A DNA stretch of 64,000 nt from an uncultured Mucilaginibacter sp. (lineage in GTDB: Bacteria; Bacteroidota; Bacteroidia; Sphingobacteriales; Sphingobacteriaceae), in contig NZ_CAJYGQ010000003.1 of NCBI RefSeq assembly GCF_913773635.1, positions 186,001 to 250,000 on the forward strand. The letters are read 5' to 3'. Positions 33,201 to 41,628 of the stretch are shown here, one piece after another (positions within the stretch are counted from its first letter, which is position 1; every line of letters starts with the position of its first letter). The translations under genes and the position numbers were made by a program. The notes below the pieces were generated by a model. The model saw only the letters and a list, made by a program, of their open reading frames with translations, was not told where the DNA came from and did no database searches.

Positions 33201-36200
33201 TTCGGCATGTACAAAGAGTTGTAAACGTTTGTATGAGCGTAAGTCATTATAAAACGTACGGTATGCAGCCCGCGAGTAACCGTTACGCAGGTTGGTAACA
33301 TTTAAAGATAAAGATTGCTCATTAAGGCGCGTATCAGTACGGAGGTTATTGTAATCACGCTGACGCTCAATACCCGGAGGCAGCACATAAGGTATTGGCG
33401 AACGATTGCCATTAGCCTCCAGGTTTACTGCCTGTACATTTAGTACCGAAGCATCTAAAGGTGGATTGATGAGCGCAGGGTCGGCAATAACCTTGGTAGC
33501 ATTGTTTTCTACATTATAACCACGCCATTCGCCCCTTACCAGTTGAAGGGTACCCATACGCAAAACGGCGGTATCGGCAAAGTTGGTCATAAACATACGC
33601 ATGTAACGTATGGCCTTAAAATCCTGAATATTTCCCTCGCGCGAGTTATAACCAGCAATAGGAACCCTAAACTGGTACCAGTTAACACTTTGCGTGGTGC
33701 CATCAGGCAAACGCACTTGTGCGGTAACACGATCGTTAATAAAGTTTTGACCGATTACCATATCCTGCGGGCGGATGGATACTTTGTATTGGAAATACTC
33801 GTCGGCCTGGCTCATGCTGTTATCTCTGTTCAAATCTTCCCCGTCAGGAAAAGATGTGGAGGCCGAGGTAGATACGCCAAGTTCGGTTTGTGACTGCTCC
33901 GCTGTTTTAGAGTTGCCCTCAGTTCCGTTGTATTTACTGTAGCGCTGCAAGATGCCGGCACGTGATTGATCTAGTTGTGGTCCCTGGTAGTACTGGTAAT
34001 TATCTGAAGAAGGGTCGGCCGCAAGTGCGTTGGCCGCTGCCGGGCTTAACTGAGACCTTAACTGCTGTACAAAGCCAGAAAATTTAGTTTGCTCACCGGC
34101 ATCATTCAAACCATCTAAACCTATATCCTGCAGCCGGCGTGCATCTGGGTTATTGTCAAAAGCATTAATTACGGGTTGCAGGCGGGGTACGCGTCCCCAA
34201 ACGGTTTCGTCGGTTCCGTTAGCACTGCCATCAGGAGGTAAGCCGTTCTCTACAGACTTACGGCCGTCTTTCAAAATATCTTCAGATATGCTTCCAAGGT
34301 TTAAATATAAATCACCCCCTTGCGAGTTGGGTTTATAAATGAACGGATCCATCATCCAAAACTCAATATACTGAACGTTGAGCGATTCAAAATCATTAGT
34401 CTCCAGCTTACGGAACATGCCACCCCAACGGCTGCGTGGATTTTGCAGGGTACCATCAGGATTGATGCCCGTTGTGGTATAATTGTACTGACCGCGTGTG
34501 TTTGGGTAAAAAGCTAAATCGAGAGTGGGTAAAATTAACGGCTGCCCCGTTACCGACTGCCGGTAGGGTAGTACTTCGGTTTCAAGCACCTGGCGCACGT
34601 AATGGTTTGATAAATCGGCGCGTGTTAAATTGAATTGAGCGGTTGATGTATAAAATATGGGGTCGATGTTGTAAAAGGCTAAACGGGCGCGGTTATAACC
34701 GTAGCTTAAGTCATTAAACAGCCGCGACTCGTTAAACAGCTGCGGTGTTCCTGATATTTGCCAGCCAAGTGCACTTTTAAGGTCAATTACTGATTGGCTG
34801 CTTTCAAAATCATCAAGATATGACGTTCCGTTTTTTGATCCTGCAAAATTTATGGCACGCGGGCTGCCCGGCATTAACTGGGCAAATTCGCCCGAAAAAT
34901 TGATGTATGACGGAACTTTAGTGTTAATGAGCGGCAAACGATCAATAATACGAGTTAGCCAGCGCGACTCGGAACTGTAATTTACGTCGAAACCGGCAAT
35001 GGTGTTTGAAACCGACTCTTCGCCAATAATTTGCTTTTGAGTGAGAGGCTGCTCAGACAAGTGCATTATAGTGGCACCTAAGTTAAGCTTGGAGTTGGCC
35101 CTATAATCAAACCTTGAGCCGTACAGAGTTTTTTGCTGTACGCCAAAAAGCTCATTATTTTCGATGTTAACGGTAATGGGTTGACCTGATGATAGCAGCG
35201 ATTGGTTAAGGATGCGTATGCGGCCAATGCTATAATCAACCGTAAAATCGGCTCCCTCCTGCAAGCGTAAAGCTCCTGCGTTAACTACTACCGACCCTTG
35301 AGGTATGTTCACTGCGTTTAATTGGTACTCTGAGCCGGATTGTGACGTGTAAGTACCCCTGATTACATAGCGGTTGAGCTGAGGAAAATATTGTTGAGCA
35401 ATGGTACGTACCGAGTCATACAGCGGCTGGTAAACATAACGGCTTTGCAGGTTAGGGCTGTTTGATAACCGCCGGGCCAAATCGCTGCCGAAGGGCTCAA
35501 TGGTTGGGAACATAATGCGCCCGTTTTGCGAATCAATGGTAATACCTTCCAGAAAGTCAAAGTATCCATCAGGTCGCTTATCATTTTGCTGGTTAAGGTT
35601 ATCAAGGTTGGTAAGCTGAAGCCAAAGTTTGCCGCGTACGGTTGTATCACCTTCGGTAAGCAGTGGCTTTTCAATGTTTGATTGGTCGTCAACCCGCGCA
35701 ATGGTCATCCTGAAATTTACCGGACTAACCTGGTAAGCACCTAATGAGTAAATGTTTTTCATCATCAGGTCCCAGGTGGGCAGGTTGGTTTTCAATATCT
35801 CATTCTTCAGCATCTTTACATAAAGTGCCTTAGGGTTTACTGCATCAACCGGTATATCGTTTGAAAATTCGCCTACCTGATATTCCCTGCCGTTATAGGT
35901 GTACCGGTAGGCCACGGCCAACACCTCATCGTTGTTCAAAGGGTAGTTAAGTGATATATAACCTAATTGCGCATGCAGGGTGTATTCGCGCGTGGTAAGC
36001 TTACGTGCATAAGGCAGCTTTACGTAATTATCAGTAGCACCGGTAGCCTGAAAGAATGTGGCAACGTCATTTGAGTTTGTTAAACGGCCTTGATTGGGCA
36101 AAGCTTGCAGGTTTTGAAGCAAATTGTTTGATTGCTGCGTAAACCCCGGGCCAATGAACCCCGCCGGCAAGCCCGAAGTACCACCCTGAACGCGCACAGT

Positions 36201-37301
36201 ATTGTAAGGGCGGTTTTCGCCTAAATCAAGTAAACCTATAATATCGCGTGAATCGGTAGTGGAATTGGTACGGTTGGTAGTCCAAACCTCTACACGCGTT
36301 ATCGTAACGTTTGAGCTGATAATAGGAATGTTAGCAAGCGCTTTGTTATAATTATCTCTGAAGTACTGCGCCAGGAAAAAGTGACGGTTGGCTTCATAGT
36401 CGGCCGGAGTAAGCCTGAACTCTCCTTGCTGTGAGCCGTTGGTTATAGTAATGGTTTTGGCCTGCGAGCGCTGCTGCGAAAAAATACTGGTAACATCCAA
36501 TTTGCCGAACTTCATTTTGGTTTTTAAACCAAATAAGGCTTGGCTGCCACGAATTAGCGACGTGTTAAGCGGCATACTCACGGTACCTGCTTCTATTTTT
36601 TGAATGATTTCATCGGGGCGGCCGGTATAATCCAACTTAACCTGGTTTTCAAACTGAAACTGGGCATCAGTATTGTAGTTTGTAGCCAGTTTAAGCTTAT
36701 CACCAATAGCACCCGTAATGTTCATTTGAATGCGCTGATCAAAATTAAAATTGAACTGTTTGCGCTGGCGGGTATTAAACAGCGGATTTTGGTTGCTGTT
36801 TACCTGTCCTGCAAATATGAGCTGGGCTGACCCCTGCGGACGGATATCAATAGTATTACTGCCAAATATTTGCTCAAACGTACGGCTGCGTACCTTTATT
36901 TGCGGTATAAAGCCCGGTTGCTGTGAGTCATAGGCATATTTATCAGCCAGCTCCCGAAAGTATTCGCGGCGGTTTTGTTGTTGGGTAAGTTGCAGGTACT
37001 CGGTGAACATTAAATAACGCGGTGCCCGGTACATAAGGTTACCCACCTTTTCAATAAGCACATAACGGTTGGTAGCTGCATCGTACTGTATAACCCGCTC
37101 AAGGTTTGGCGGATCGGGCATGAAATCTCCCTGCCTCACACGAGCGTTGCGTGATTGCGGCTTTTTGTAAGGTACCTTAATGGTAAGTGAGTCTTTAGAA
37201 TTAGGCGTAACCTGGGCAAAAAGAGGCCTCATCCCGCCACAGGTTAACATCAACAATCCCACTAAAACACTTGCAGCAAATTTGTTTACCGAGCTTACCA
37301 A
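30267..37301 (-). CDS. sprA: SprA, giant outer-membrane translocon of the type IX secretion system
   Basis: 2344 residues, one of the largest genes of the group. A signal peptide (ASVLVGLLMLTCGG, cleaved near FAQ) and the SprA N-terminal motifs (RQGDFMPDPPNLERVIQYDAATNRYVLIEKVGNLMYRAPRYLMFTEYL) begin the protein. The long central part has alternating beta strands and repeats such as NYNTDAQFQFENQVKLDYTGRPDEIIQKIEAGTVSMPL. SprA forms the very large beta-barrel channel through which T9SS substrates, including gliding adhesins, cross the outer membrane. The start is a TTG at 37301, 18 nt after the ruvA stop; the ruvA-sprA order is conserved in gliding Bacteroidota. No in-frame ATG fits the signal peptide better. 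Confidence 0.95.
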   Translation of the reverse strand: MVSSVNKFAASVLVGLLMLTCGGMRPLFAQVTPNSKDSLTIKVPYKKPQSRNARVRQGDFMPDPPNLERVIQYDAATNRYVLIEKVGNLMYRAPRYLMFTEYLQLTQQQNRREYFRELADKYAYDSQQPGFIPQIKVRSRTFEQIFGSNTIDIRPQGSAQLIFAGQVNSNQNPLFNTRQRKQFNFNFDQRIQMNITGAIGDKLKLATNYNTDAQFQFENQVKLDYTGRPDEIIQKIEAGTVSMPLNTSLIRGSQALFGLKTKMKFGKLDVTSIFSQQRSQAKTITITNGSQQGEFRLTPADYEANRHFFLAQYFRDNYNKALANIPIISSNVTITRVEVWTTNRTNSTTDSRDIIGLLDLGENRPYNTVRVQGGTSGLPAGFIGPGFTQQSNNLLQNLQALPNQGRLTNSNDVATFFQATGATDNYVKLPYARKLTTREYTLHAQLGYISLNYPLNNDEVLAVAYRYTYNGREYQVGEFSNDIPVDAVNPKALYVKMLKNEILKTNLPTWDLMMKNIYSLGAYQVSPVNFRMTIARVDDQSNIEKPLLTEGDTTVRGKLWLQLTNLDNLNQQNDKRPDGYFDFLEGITIDSQNGRIMFPTIEPFGSDLARRLSNSPNLQSRYVYQPLYDSVRTIAQQYFPQLNRYVIRGTYTSQSGSEYQLNAVNIPQGSVVVNAGALRLQEGADFTVDYSIGRIRILNQSLLSSGQPITVNIENNELFGVQQKTLYGSRFDYRANSKLNLGATIMHLSEQPLTQKQIIGEESVSNTIAGFDVNYSSESRWLTRIIDRLPLINTKVPSYINFSGEFAQLMPGSPRAINFAGSKNGTSYLDDFESSQSVIDLKSALGWQISGTPQLFNESRLFNDLSYGYNRARLAFYNIDPIFYTSTAQFNLTRADLSNHYVRQVLETEVLPYRQSVTGQPLILPTLDLAFYPNTRGQYNYTTTGINPDGTLQNPRSRWGGMFRKLETNDFESLNVQYIEFWMMDPFIYKPNSQGGDLYLNLGSISEDILKDGRKSVENGLPPDGSANGTDETVWGRVPRLQPVINAFDNNPDARRLQDIGLDGLNDAGEQTKFSGFVQQLRSQLSPAAANALAADPSSDNYQYYQGPQLDQSRAGILQRYSKYNGTEGNSKTAEQSQTELGVSTSASTSFPDGEDLNRDNSMSQADEYFQYKVSIRPQDMVIGQNFINDRVTAQVRLPDGTTQSVNWYQFRVPIAGYNSREGNIQDFKAIRYMRMFMTNFADTAVLRMGTLQLVRGEWRGYNVENNATKVIADPALINPPLDASVLNVQAVNLEANGNRSPIPYVLPPGIERQRDYNNLRTDTRLNEQSLSLNVTNLRNGYSRAAYRTFYNDLRSYKRLQLFVHAEGEQLNDNDLSAFIRLGVDYQDSYYEYEVPLKITRPGTSDASAIWPAANNMDIELAALTRAKLARDNAIAAGQLASINIPFTVTDGNNKITIKGQPDLSRLRAIMLGIRNPYRQSGGFDKNAIVWFNELRLTDFDQRGGWAATARLNAKLADFADITLAGSKTTIGFGSIEQRVSERSRHDSHTFDMAGSLELGKFFPAKTGMRIPMYVNVSQQVAMPQFNPAQPDVELKTAIANAPTQEKKDEIKRVAQDYTMRKSINFTNVHKSKSNQAAPAKLWDVENLNATYAYSEYEHHDFITENDIQKIYKVALAYNYLNQAKYYTPLEKVIKTNMLNLLRDFNFSILPSRLNFAISFDRFYSENTLRNNDPNNYLPIPTTTFNKNFNVTRVYGIGWNLTKSLQMDIDATNLGVIDEPAGRINGMKRDTLWENLKRLGRTTNYNHTINFNYTLPISKIPGFDWVSAIARYSTNFNWQTQPKFAIDNAAYDVGNTIQNSRSVQLNPTLNLSNLYNKFSAIRKFNNADAKGGGKFLVNLLTSVKNLGATYTRTQGTFLPGYLPTTGFGGQDFSANAPGIGFLLGSQADLRSRAVANGWLSRDTLQNQLYTTTLNEDMHLRSTIRPIPDLNIELTAFRTRDRNFQTNYKFNPATNNFEDQSPITSGTYSVSFLSIGTAFSRDRGLNNTSAAFQQLLNNRQIISQRLAAQNSNATGAGNNGYADGYGPNQQDVLVNSFLTAYAGKDASKSGLNSFPQIPIPNWQITYNGLSRVSWLKDFFDSFDLRHGYRSTYSVNSYNSLIRYREVNGASVERDVNNDFLPFYQFTQVTLFEQFVPLVGVDVRFKNSMTLSAEYRNSRTLSLSVLNSQLAQQNENIMVVGFGYRTRNFHFPFGLFSNFKLNNDLNFKFDFALRDNKIVIYRADVETAEISSGAKNITIRPSIDYVINQRFNFNIFYDSNITRPYTSQTFNTAFTNFGINLKLLLQ

Positions 37302-37319
37302 TGGTATTAAAAGCTGTAA

Positions 37320-37904
37320 TTATAAACTTTTGAGAGCCGATTTAATTAGTTGTTCCACCGTTAAAGTTTCGGTGTTTTTACCTATTTCTGCGTCGAGTAC
37401 CTTCTCGGCTGCGTTACGGGCAAAACCCAGCATAACCAGTGCAGAAAGTGCCTCATCTTTAACCGTATTGTTGGCCGGCATGCTTATGAGTGTATCCGGT
37501 CCTTCCTTTCGTAATTTGTCCTGTAACTCCAGTATTACCCGCTGGGCCGATTTGGGTCCTATACCTTTTATGCGTTGTATTTGGGTAACGTTTCCTTTTA
37601 CTATAGCGGTTTGTATTTCTTCGGGCGTAATGGATGACAGCATCATGCGCCCGGTGTTTGGGCCAATGCCCGATACCGAAATTAAATGAAGAAACAGGCG
37701 TTTTTCACCTTCATCGGCAAAACCGTAAAGCGTGTGACCATCTTCCTTAACATGCAGCCATACAAATAGCTTGCAGCGTTCGGTATCGCCCAGTTTTGAG
37801 AAAGTGTTTAATGAGATGTTTATGTGATAGCCTACCCCGCCAGCATCAATCACCACATAGGCCGGGCTTTTAAAAGCCAACTTGCCATCAATGTATGCGT
37901 ACAT
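37320..37904 (-). CDS. ruvA: Holliday junction branch-migration protein RuvA
   Basis: 194 residues, normal length. OB-fold N-terminus MYAYIDGKLAFKSPAYVVIDAGGVGYHINIS, VKEDGHTLYGFADEGEKRLF, and tandem helix-hairpin-helix motifs LISVSGIGPNTGRMMLS and IKGIGPKSAQRVILELQ; the C-terminal RuvB-binding domain ends the protein (ALVMLGF). RuvA binds four-way junctions and recruits the RuvB motor. It is upstream of sprA with an 18-nt gap and is probably co-transcribed with it. Confidence 0.97.
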   Translation of the reverse strand: MYAYIDGKLAFKSPAYVVIDAGGVGYHINISLNTFSKLGDTERCKLFVWLHVKEDGHTLYGFADEGEKRLFLHLISVSGIGPNTGRMMLSSITPEEIQTAIVKGNVTQIQRIKGIGPKSAQRVILELQDKLRKEGPDTLISMPANNTVKDEALSALVMLGFARNAAEKVLDAEIGKNTETLTVEQLIKSALKSL

Positions 37905-37977
37905 GTATAATCAATAAGTGTGTGTTTATTATTTTTCGTTAAAAATAATAAAACATACGCTTATACGGCGGGCTTGT

Positions 37978-38014
37978 AAAAAAGATTTAGGCCTATCTGC
38001 AAGATAGGCCTAAA
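37978..38014 (-). terminator. Intrinsic terminator downstream of the malic enzyme gene
   Basis: A 13-bp perfect stem (TTTAGGCCTATCT / AGATAGGCCTAAA) with a 3-nt loop, followed on the minus strand by six T residues. It lies 46 nt after the malic enzyme stop and upstream of ruvA. Confidence 0.88.
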
Positions 38015-38059
38015 TGACTTTAAATTGATAATAAATATAAGTGCTAAACCAGCGGAAGC

Positions 38060-40360
38060 TTATAATGCGCCGTCTTTAGCTTTTTGCTGAGCATCAACTA
38101 CAGCAATGGTAATCATGTTCACAATTTCACGTACCGAACTGCCTAACTGAAGTACGTGTACAGGCTTTTTAAGGCCTAGTAAAATCGGACCAACAGCCTC
38201 GGCTCCGCCAACTTCCTGTAAAAGCTTGTAAGCAATATTGCCCGACTCCAGGTTAGGGAAAATTAAGGTGTTAGCAGCCTTGCCGTTTAAGGTTGAGAAT
38301 GGGAAGTTGTCTTCTAACAACGCCGGGTTCATGGCAAAGTTAGCCTGCATTTCACCGTCAACAACCATATCAGGGTATTGCTTATGCAAAATCTTGACTG
38401 CCTCGCGTGTTTTATCAGGCACGTCTCCATCATTCGAACCAAAGTTTGAATAAGATAGCATTGCTATACGCGGGCTGATGTTAAACTGTTTAACTGATTC
38501 CTCCACCAGTACAGTAATGTCAACCAAATCCTGCACGGTTGGGTTTACATTTACTGTGGTATCTGCAAAAAACAGCGGACCTTTTTTAGTGATCATCATG
38601 TACATACCCGCTACACGGCTAACACCTTCGGCAGTACCAATAATTTGCAGGGCAGGTTTTACAGTTGATACATAGTTTTTGGTTAAACCTGAAATTAAGG
38701 CATCGGCATCACCAAATTCAACCATGCTTGCACCGTAATAGTTACGGTCGCGCATCATTTTTTTAGCCTCATAAAGCGTTATACCACGGCGCTGGCGCTT
38801 TTGGTACAAGTGTTGTGCGTATTCATCCTGGCGGTCACATGGCAGCAGGGTGTTAATGATTTTTACATCACCCAAATCAAGTTTGTGATCGGCAATTATC
38901 TTTTGAATTTTTTCGGTGTTGCCCAGCAAAATTGGAATGGCAATGCCTTCATCTTTTACTATTTGTGCAGCACGTAATATTTTGTAGTTATCGGCCTCTG
39001 CAAAAACCACACGTTTTGGATCTTGCTTGGCTTTACCGCTTAAGTTACGCATCAGCTTATTATCGCTTCCTATGCGGCCGTGTAGTTTTTCGGCATATTC
39101 GGCCCAATCGGTAATTTCGGTACGGGCCACGCCTGATTCCATTGCAGCTTTAGCCACCGCGGCCGATACCTCCACAATAAGGCGCTGATCCATTGGTTTT
39201 GGAATGATGTAATCTTTACCAAAACGCAGGTTGGTGGTGTTATAAGCCAAGTTAACTTCTTCCGGAACAGGTTTACGGGTAAGTTCGGCAATGGCATGTA
39301 CTGCGGCAATTTTCATTTCCTCGTTAATTGCAGTAGCGCGCACGTCTAATGCACCACGGAAAATGTAAGGAAATCCTAAAACGTTATTAACCTGATTTGG
39401 ATAATCACTGCGGCCGGTAGCCATAATAATATCCTGGCGGGCTGCTACGGCAATATCATAGGTAACCTCAGGCTCAGGATTGGCCATAGCAAACACAATA
39501 GGGTTGGGTGCCATGCCTTGCAGCATTTCGGCAGTAACCACGTTACCTGCAGATAGTCCGATGAAAACATCAGCGCCTTTCATGCCTTCGGTAAGGTTGC
39601 TTACATCAGTACGGTGCGTAGCAAACTCCAGGCGTATATCATCAAGGTCGGTACGGTTGGGCGTAATCAAACCATTAATATCAAACATGATAAGGTTTTC
39701 TTTTTTCACACCTAACTGCAAATACATTTTAGTACATGATACTGCAGCGGCACCGGCTCCGTTAATCACCAGTTTTATCTCACTAAGCTTTTTGCCTTGA
39801 ATTTCACATGCATTCATCAGCGCAGCGCCCGAAATTATAGCCGTGCCATGCTGGTCATCGTGCATAACCGGAATGTTCATTTCAGCTTTTAGCCTGCGCT
39901 CAATTTCAAAACAGGTTGGTGCCGAAATATCCTCGAGGTTTACACCGCCAAAGGTAGGCTCCAACGCTTTTACAATATTTACAAACTCATCAACGTTTTT
40001 GGTATTCAACTCAAGGTCAAATACGTCAATATCGGCATATATTTTAAACAACAGGCCTTTGCCTTCCATTACCGGCTTACTGGCCTCAGGGCCAATATCA
40101 CCCAAACCTAATACCGCGGTACCGTTGCTTATTACCGCCACCAAATTACCTTTGGCAGTGTACTTATAAACATCGTCGGTGTTTTTGGCAATCTCGCGGC
40201 AGGGCTCGGCCACACCCGGAGAGTACGCCATAGTTAAATCGCGCTGTGAATTAGTTGGTTTTGTTGGAACCACCTGTATTTTACCGGGGCGGCCTTTAGC
40301 ATGGTAGCTCAAAGCATCCTGACGGCGTTTAGCATTATTATTGTTGTTGGTTGTGCTCAT
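38060..40360 (-). CDS. maeB: NADP-dependent malic enzyme with C-terminal phosphotransacetylase-like domain
   Basis: 766 residues, the length of the MaeB type. The malic N-domain shows [18 protein letters not shown] and [36 protein letters not shown]; the NAD(P) domain shows [21 protein letters not shown] and [14 protein letters not shown]; residues ~430-766 are a PTA_PTB domain ([62 protein letters not shown]). It oxidatively decarboxylates malate to pyruvate, making NADPH. In E. coli the PTA-like domain senses acetyl-CoA rather than catalysing, a regulation likely to hold here. Confidence 0.95.
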   Translation of the reverse strand: MSTTNNNNNAKRRQDALSYHAKGRPGKIQVVPTKPTNSQRDLTMAYSPGVAEPCREIAKNTDDVYKYTAKGNLVAVISNGTAVLGLGDIGPEASKPVMEGKGLLFKIYADIDVFDLELNTKNVDEFVNIVKALEPTFGGVNLEDISAPTCFEIERRLKAEMNIPVMHDDQHGTAIISGAALMNACEIQGKKLSEIKLVINGAGAAAVSCTKMYLQLGVKKENLIMFDINGLITPNRTDLDDIRLEFATHRTDVSNLTEGMKGADVFIGLSAGNVVTAEMLQGMAPNPIVFAMANPEPEVTYDIAVAARQDIIMATGRSDYPNQVNNVLGFPYIFRGALDVRATAINEEMKIAAVHAIAELTRKPVPEEVNLAYNTTNLRFGKDYIIPKPMDQRLIVEVSAAVAKAAMESGVARTEITDWAEYAEKLHGRIGSDNKLMRNLSGKAKQDPKRVVFAEADNYKILRAAQIVKDEGIAIPILLGNTEKIQKIIADHKLDLGDVKIINTLLPCDRQDEYAQHLYQKRQRRGITLYEAKKMMRDRNYYGASMVEFGDADALISGLTKNYVSTVKPALQIIGTAEGVSRVAGMYMMITKKGPLFFADTTVNVNPTVQDLVDITVLVEESVKQFNISPRIAMLSYSNFGSNDGDVPDKTREAVKILHKQYPDMVVDGEMQANFAMNPALLEDNFPFSTLNGKAANTLIFPNLESGNIAYKLLQEVGGAEAVGPILLGLKKPVHVLQLGSSVREIVNMITIAVVDAQQKAKDGAL

Positions 40361-40644
40361 TCTTCTCGAATTTTCAGGTTGGCAAAATTACGATTCCTTT
40401 TTAACATGCTGCATATTACCTCAATATTATGAAGTTGGCAGCATTCGCAGGGTTTGGTTGCGTAAATATTAAAGGCATTATTTTATTTTTCTACATTAAC
40501 GCTGTGCGCCCAAATTTTATTCGGCCAGCTGATGTTGAGTTACTGCAATTGCTTATCAAATAAGGTCAATTTAAAGCTTATATAATATTTTTTAAGAATA
40601 AATATTGTTGCTTATATTAGGTAAATGTAGTTACTACAATACCG

Positions 40645-41511
40645 ATGGGTAAAAAGTTTGTTTTAAAGCTGATGCTTGGATATGTTGCCGCCGGGTTATT
40701 ATGGCTGGTTGGCGGTACATGGTTAATTGACCAATTGAAGTTACATGATTACTTTGCCGGGTTTGACTTGGCATTAGTAATTAAAAACATATTATTTCTG
40801 GTTGTAAGCGTAATAACTCTTGTTTACATCGTGGCTAACTATTACAGCCAGTTACTGGCACGCCAAACTATATTAAACCGCCAGCTTACAGAAAGTGAAG
40901 GTAGGCTAAGGCACTTGCTTAATACTTATGAATATGTAATGAAGGCCACCAATGATGTAATTTGGGATTATGATATAGCAAATAATAAGCTTAAATGGTT
41001 AAGCGGATACAGTGAAGTATTTGGCTATGCCAGCGACGACGAATTACCGGTTGAGAATGCCTTTTGGAACATGAACCGTATACATGAGGATGATAGAAAG
41101 GCAACTATAGAAAGTTTTAAAACAGTACTGGAGGGAAAAGAGCGCAAATGGAACGCAGAGTACCGCTACTTATGCGCCGATGGTGCATATAAGTATGTTG
41201 CCGATAGGGGATATCTGATATTAGACGAGCATGGTGAGCCTGTGCGCATGCTGGGCGCAATGCAAGACATTGACGTGCGAAAAAACTACGGGTTGCGCCT
41301 GGAAGCACAAAATGAAAAATTGAAGGAAATTGCATGGCTAAACTCGCATGAAATAAGGCGCCCGCTTTGTAACATGCTCGGACTTATGCCTATGGTTAAA
41401 GCTAACGTGAATGATGATGCAGCATTACCTGAGCTTATAAACTATTTAGAAACTTCGGCTAATGAGCTCGACGAAACTGTAAAGAGAATAAACGCACAGG
41501 TTTGTTTTTGA
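40645..41511 (+). CDS. Membrane PAS sensor with a phosphoacceptor-like helix but no ATPase domain
   Basis: 288 residues. Two membrane helices (about residues 6-28 and 45-63), a short coiled coil, then a PAS_3-type domain (~95-215: WDYDIANNKLKWLSGYSEVFGYASDDEL, MNRIHEDDRKATIESFKTVLEGKERKWNAEYRYLCADG). The C-terminus resembles the H-box helix of a histidine kinase (WLNSHEIRRPLCNMLGLM, His235) and a second helix, but the HATPase_c domain is missing. The DNA after the TGA at 41509 shows no kinase remnant, so this is probably the natural length. Similar truncated kinases exist in Bacteroidota. It may be phosphorylated by another kinase or act as a dimerising sensor; this is inference. Confidence 0.78.
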   Translation: MGKKFVLKLMLGYVAAGLLWLVGGTWLIDQLKLHDYFAGFDLALVIKNILFLVVSVITLVYIVANYYSQLLARQTILNRQLTESEGRLRHLLNTYEYVMKATNDVIWDYDIANNKLKWLSGYSEVFGYASDDELPVENAFWNMNRIHEDDRKATIESFKTVLEGKERKWNAEYRYLCADGAYKYVADRGYLILDEHGEPVRMLGAMQDIDVRKNYGLRLEAQNEKLKEIAWLNSHEIRRPLCNMLGLMPMVKANVNDDAALPELINYLETSANELDETVKRINAQVCF

Positions 41512-41628
41512 TAGGTGCTTGTAAGAGCTAAGCGAACTTATTAGTATGGCATACATGTTATTGCCGATGTTTTGAAAGTTAGAATAATAAACTATAACTT
41601 TATTTTTGCTAACCTAATCTACCTCCTT

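Noticed and set aside
40429-40563. 44-aa plus-strand ORF upstream of the 40645 sensor gene
   Set aside because: ATG at 40429 to TAA, but with no signal peptide, motif or supporting context; the 284-nt gap (40361-40644) otherwise shows nothing.
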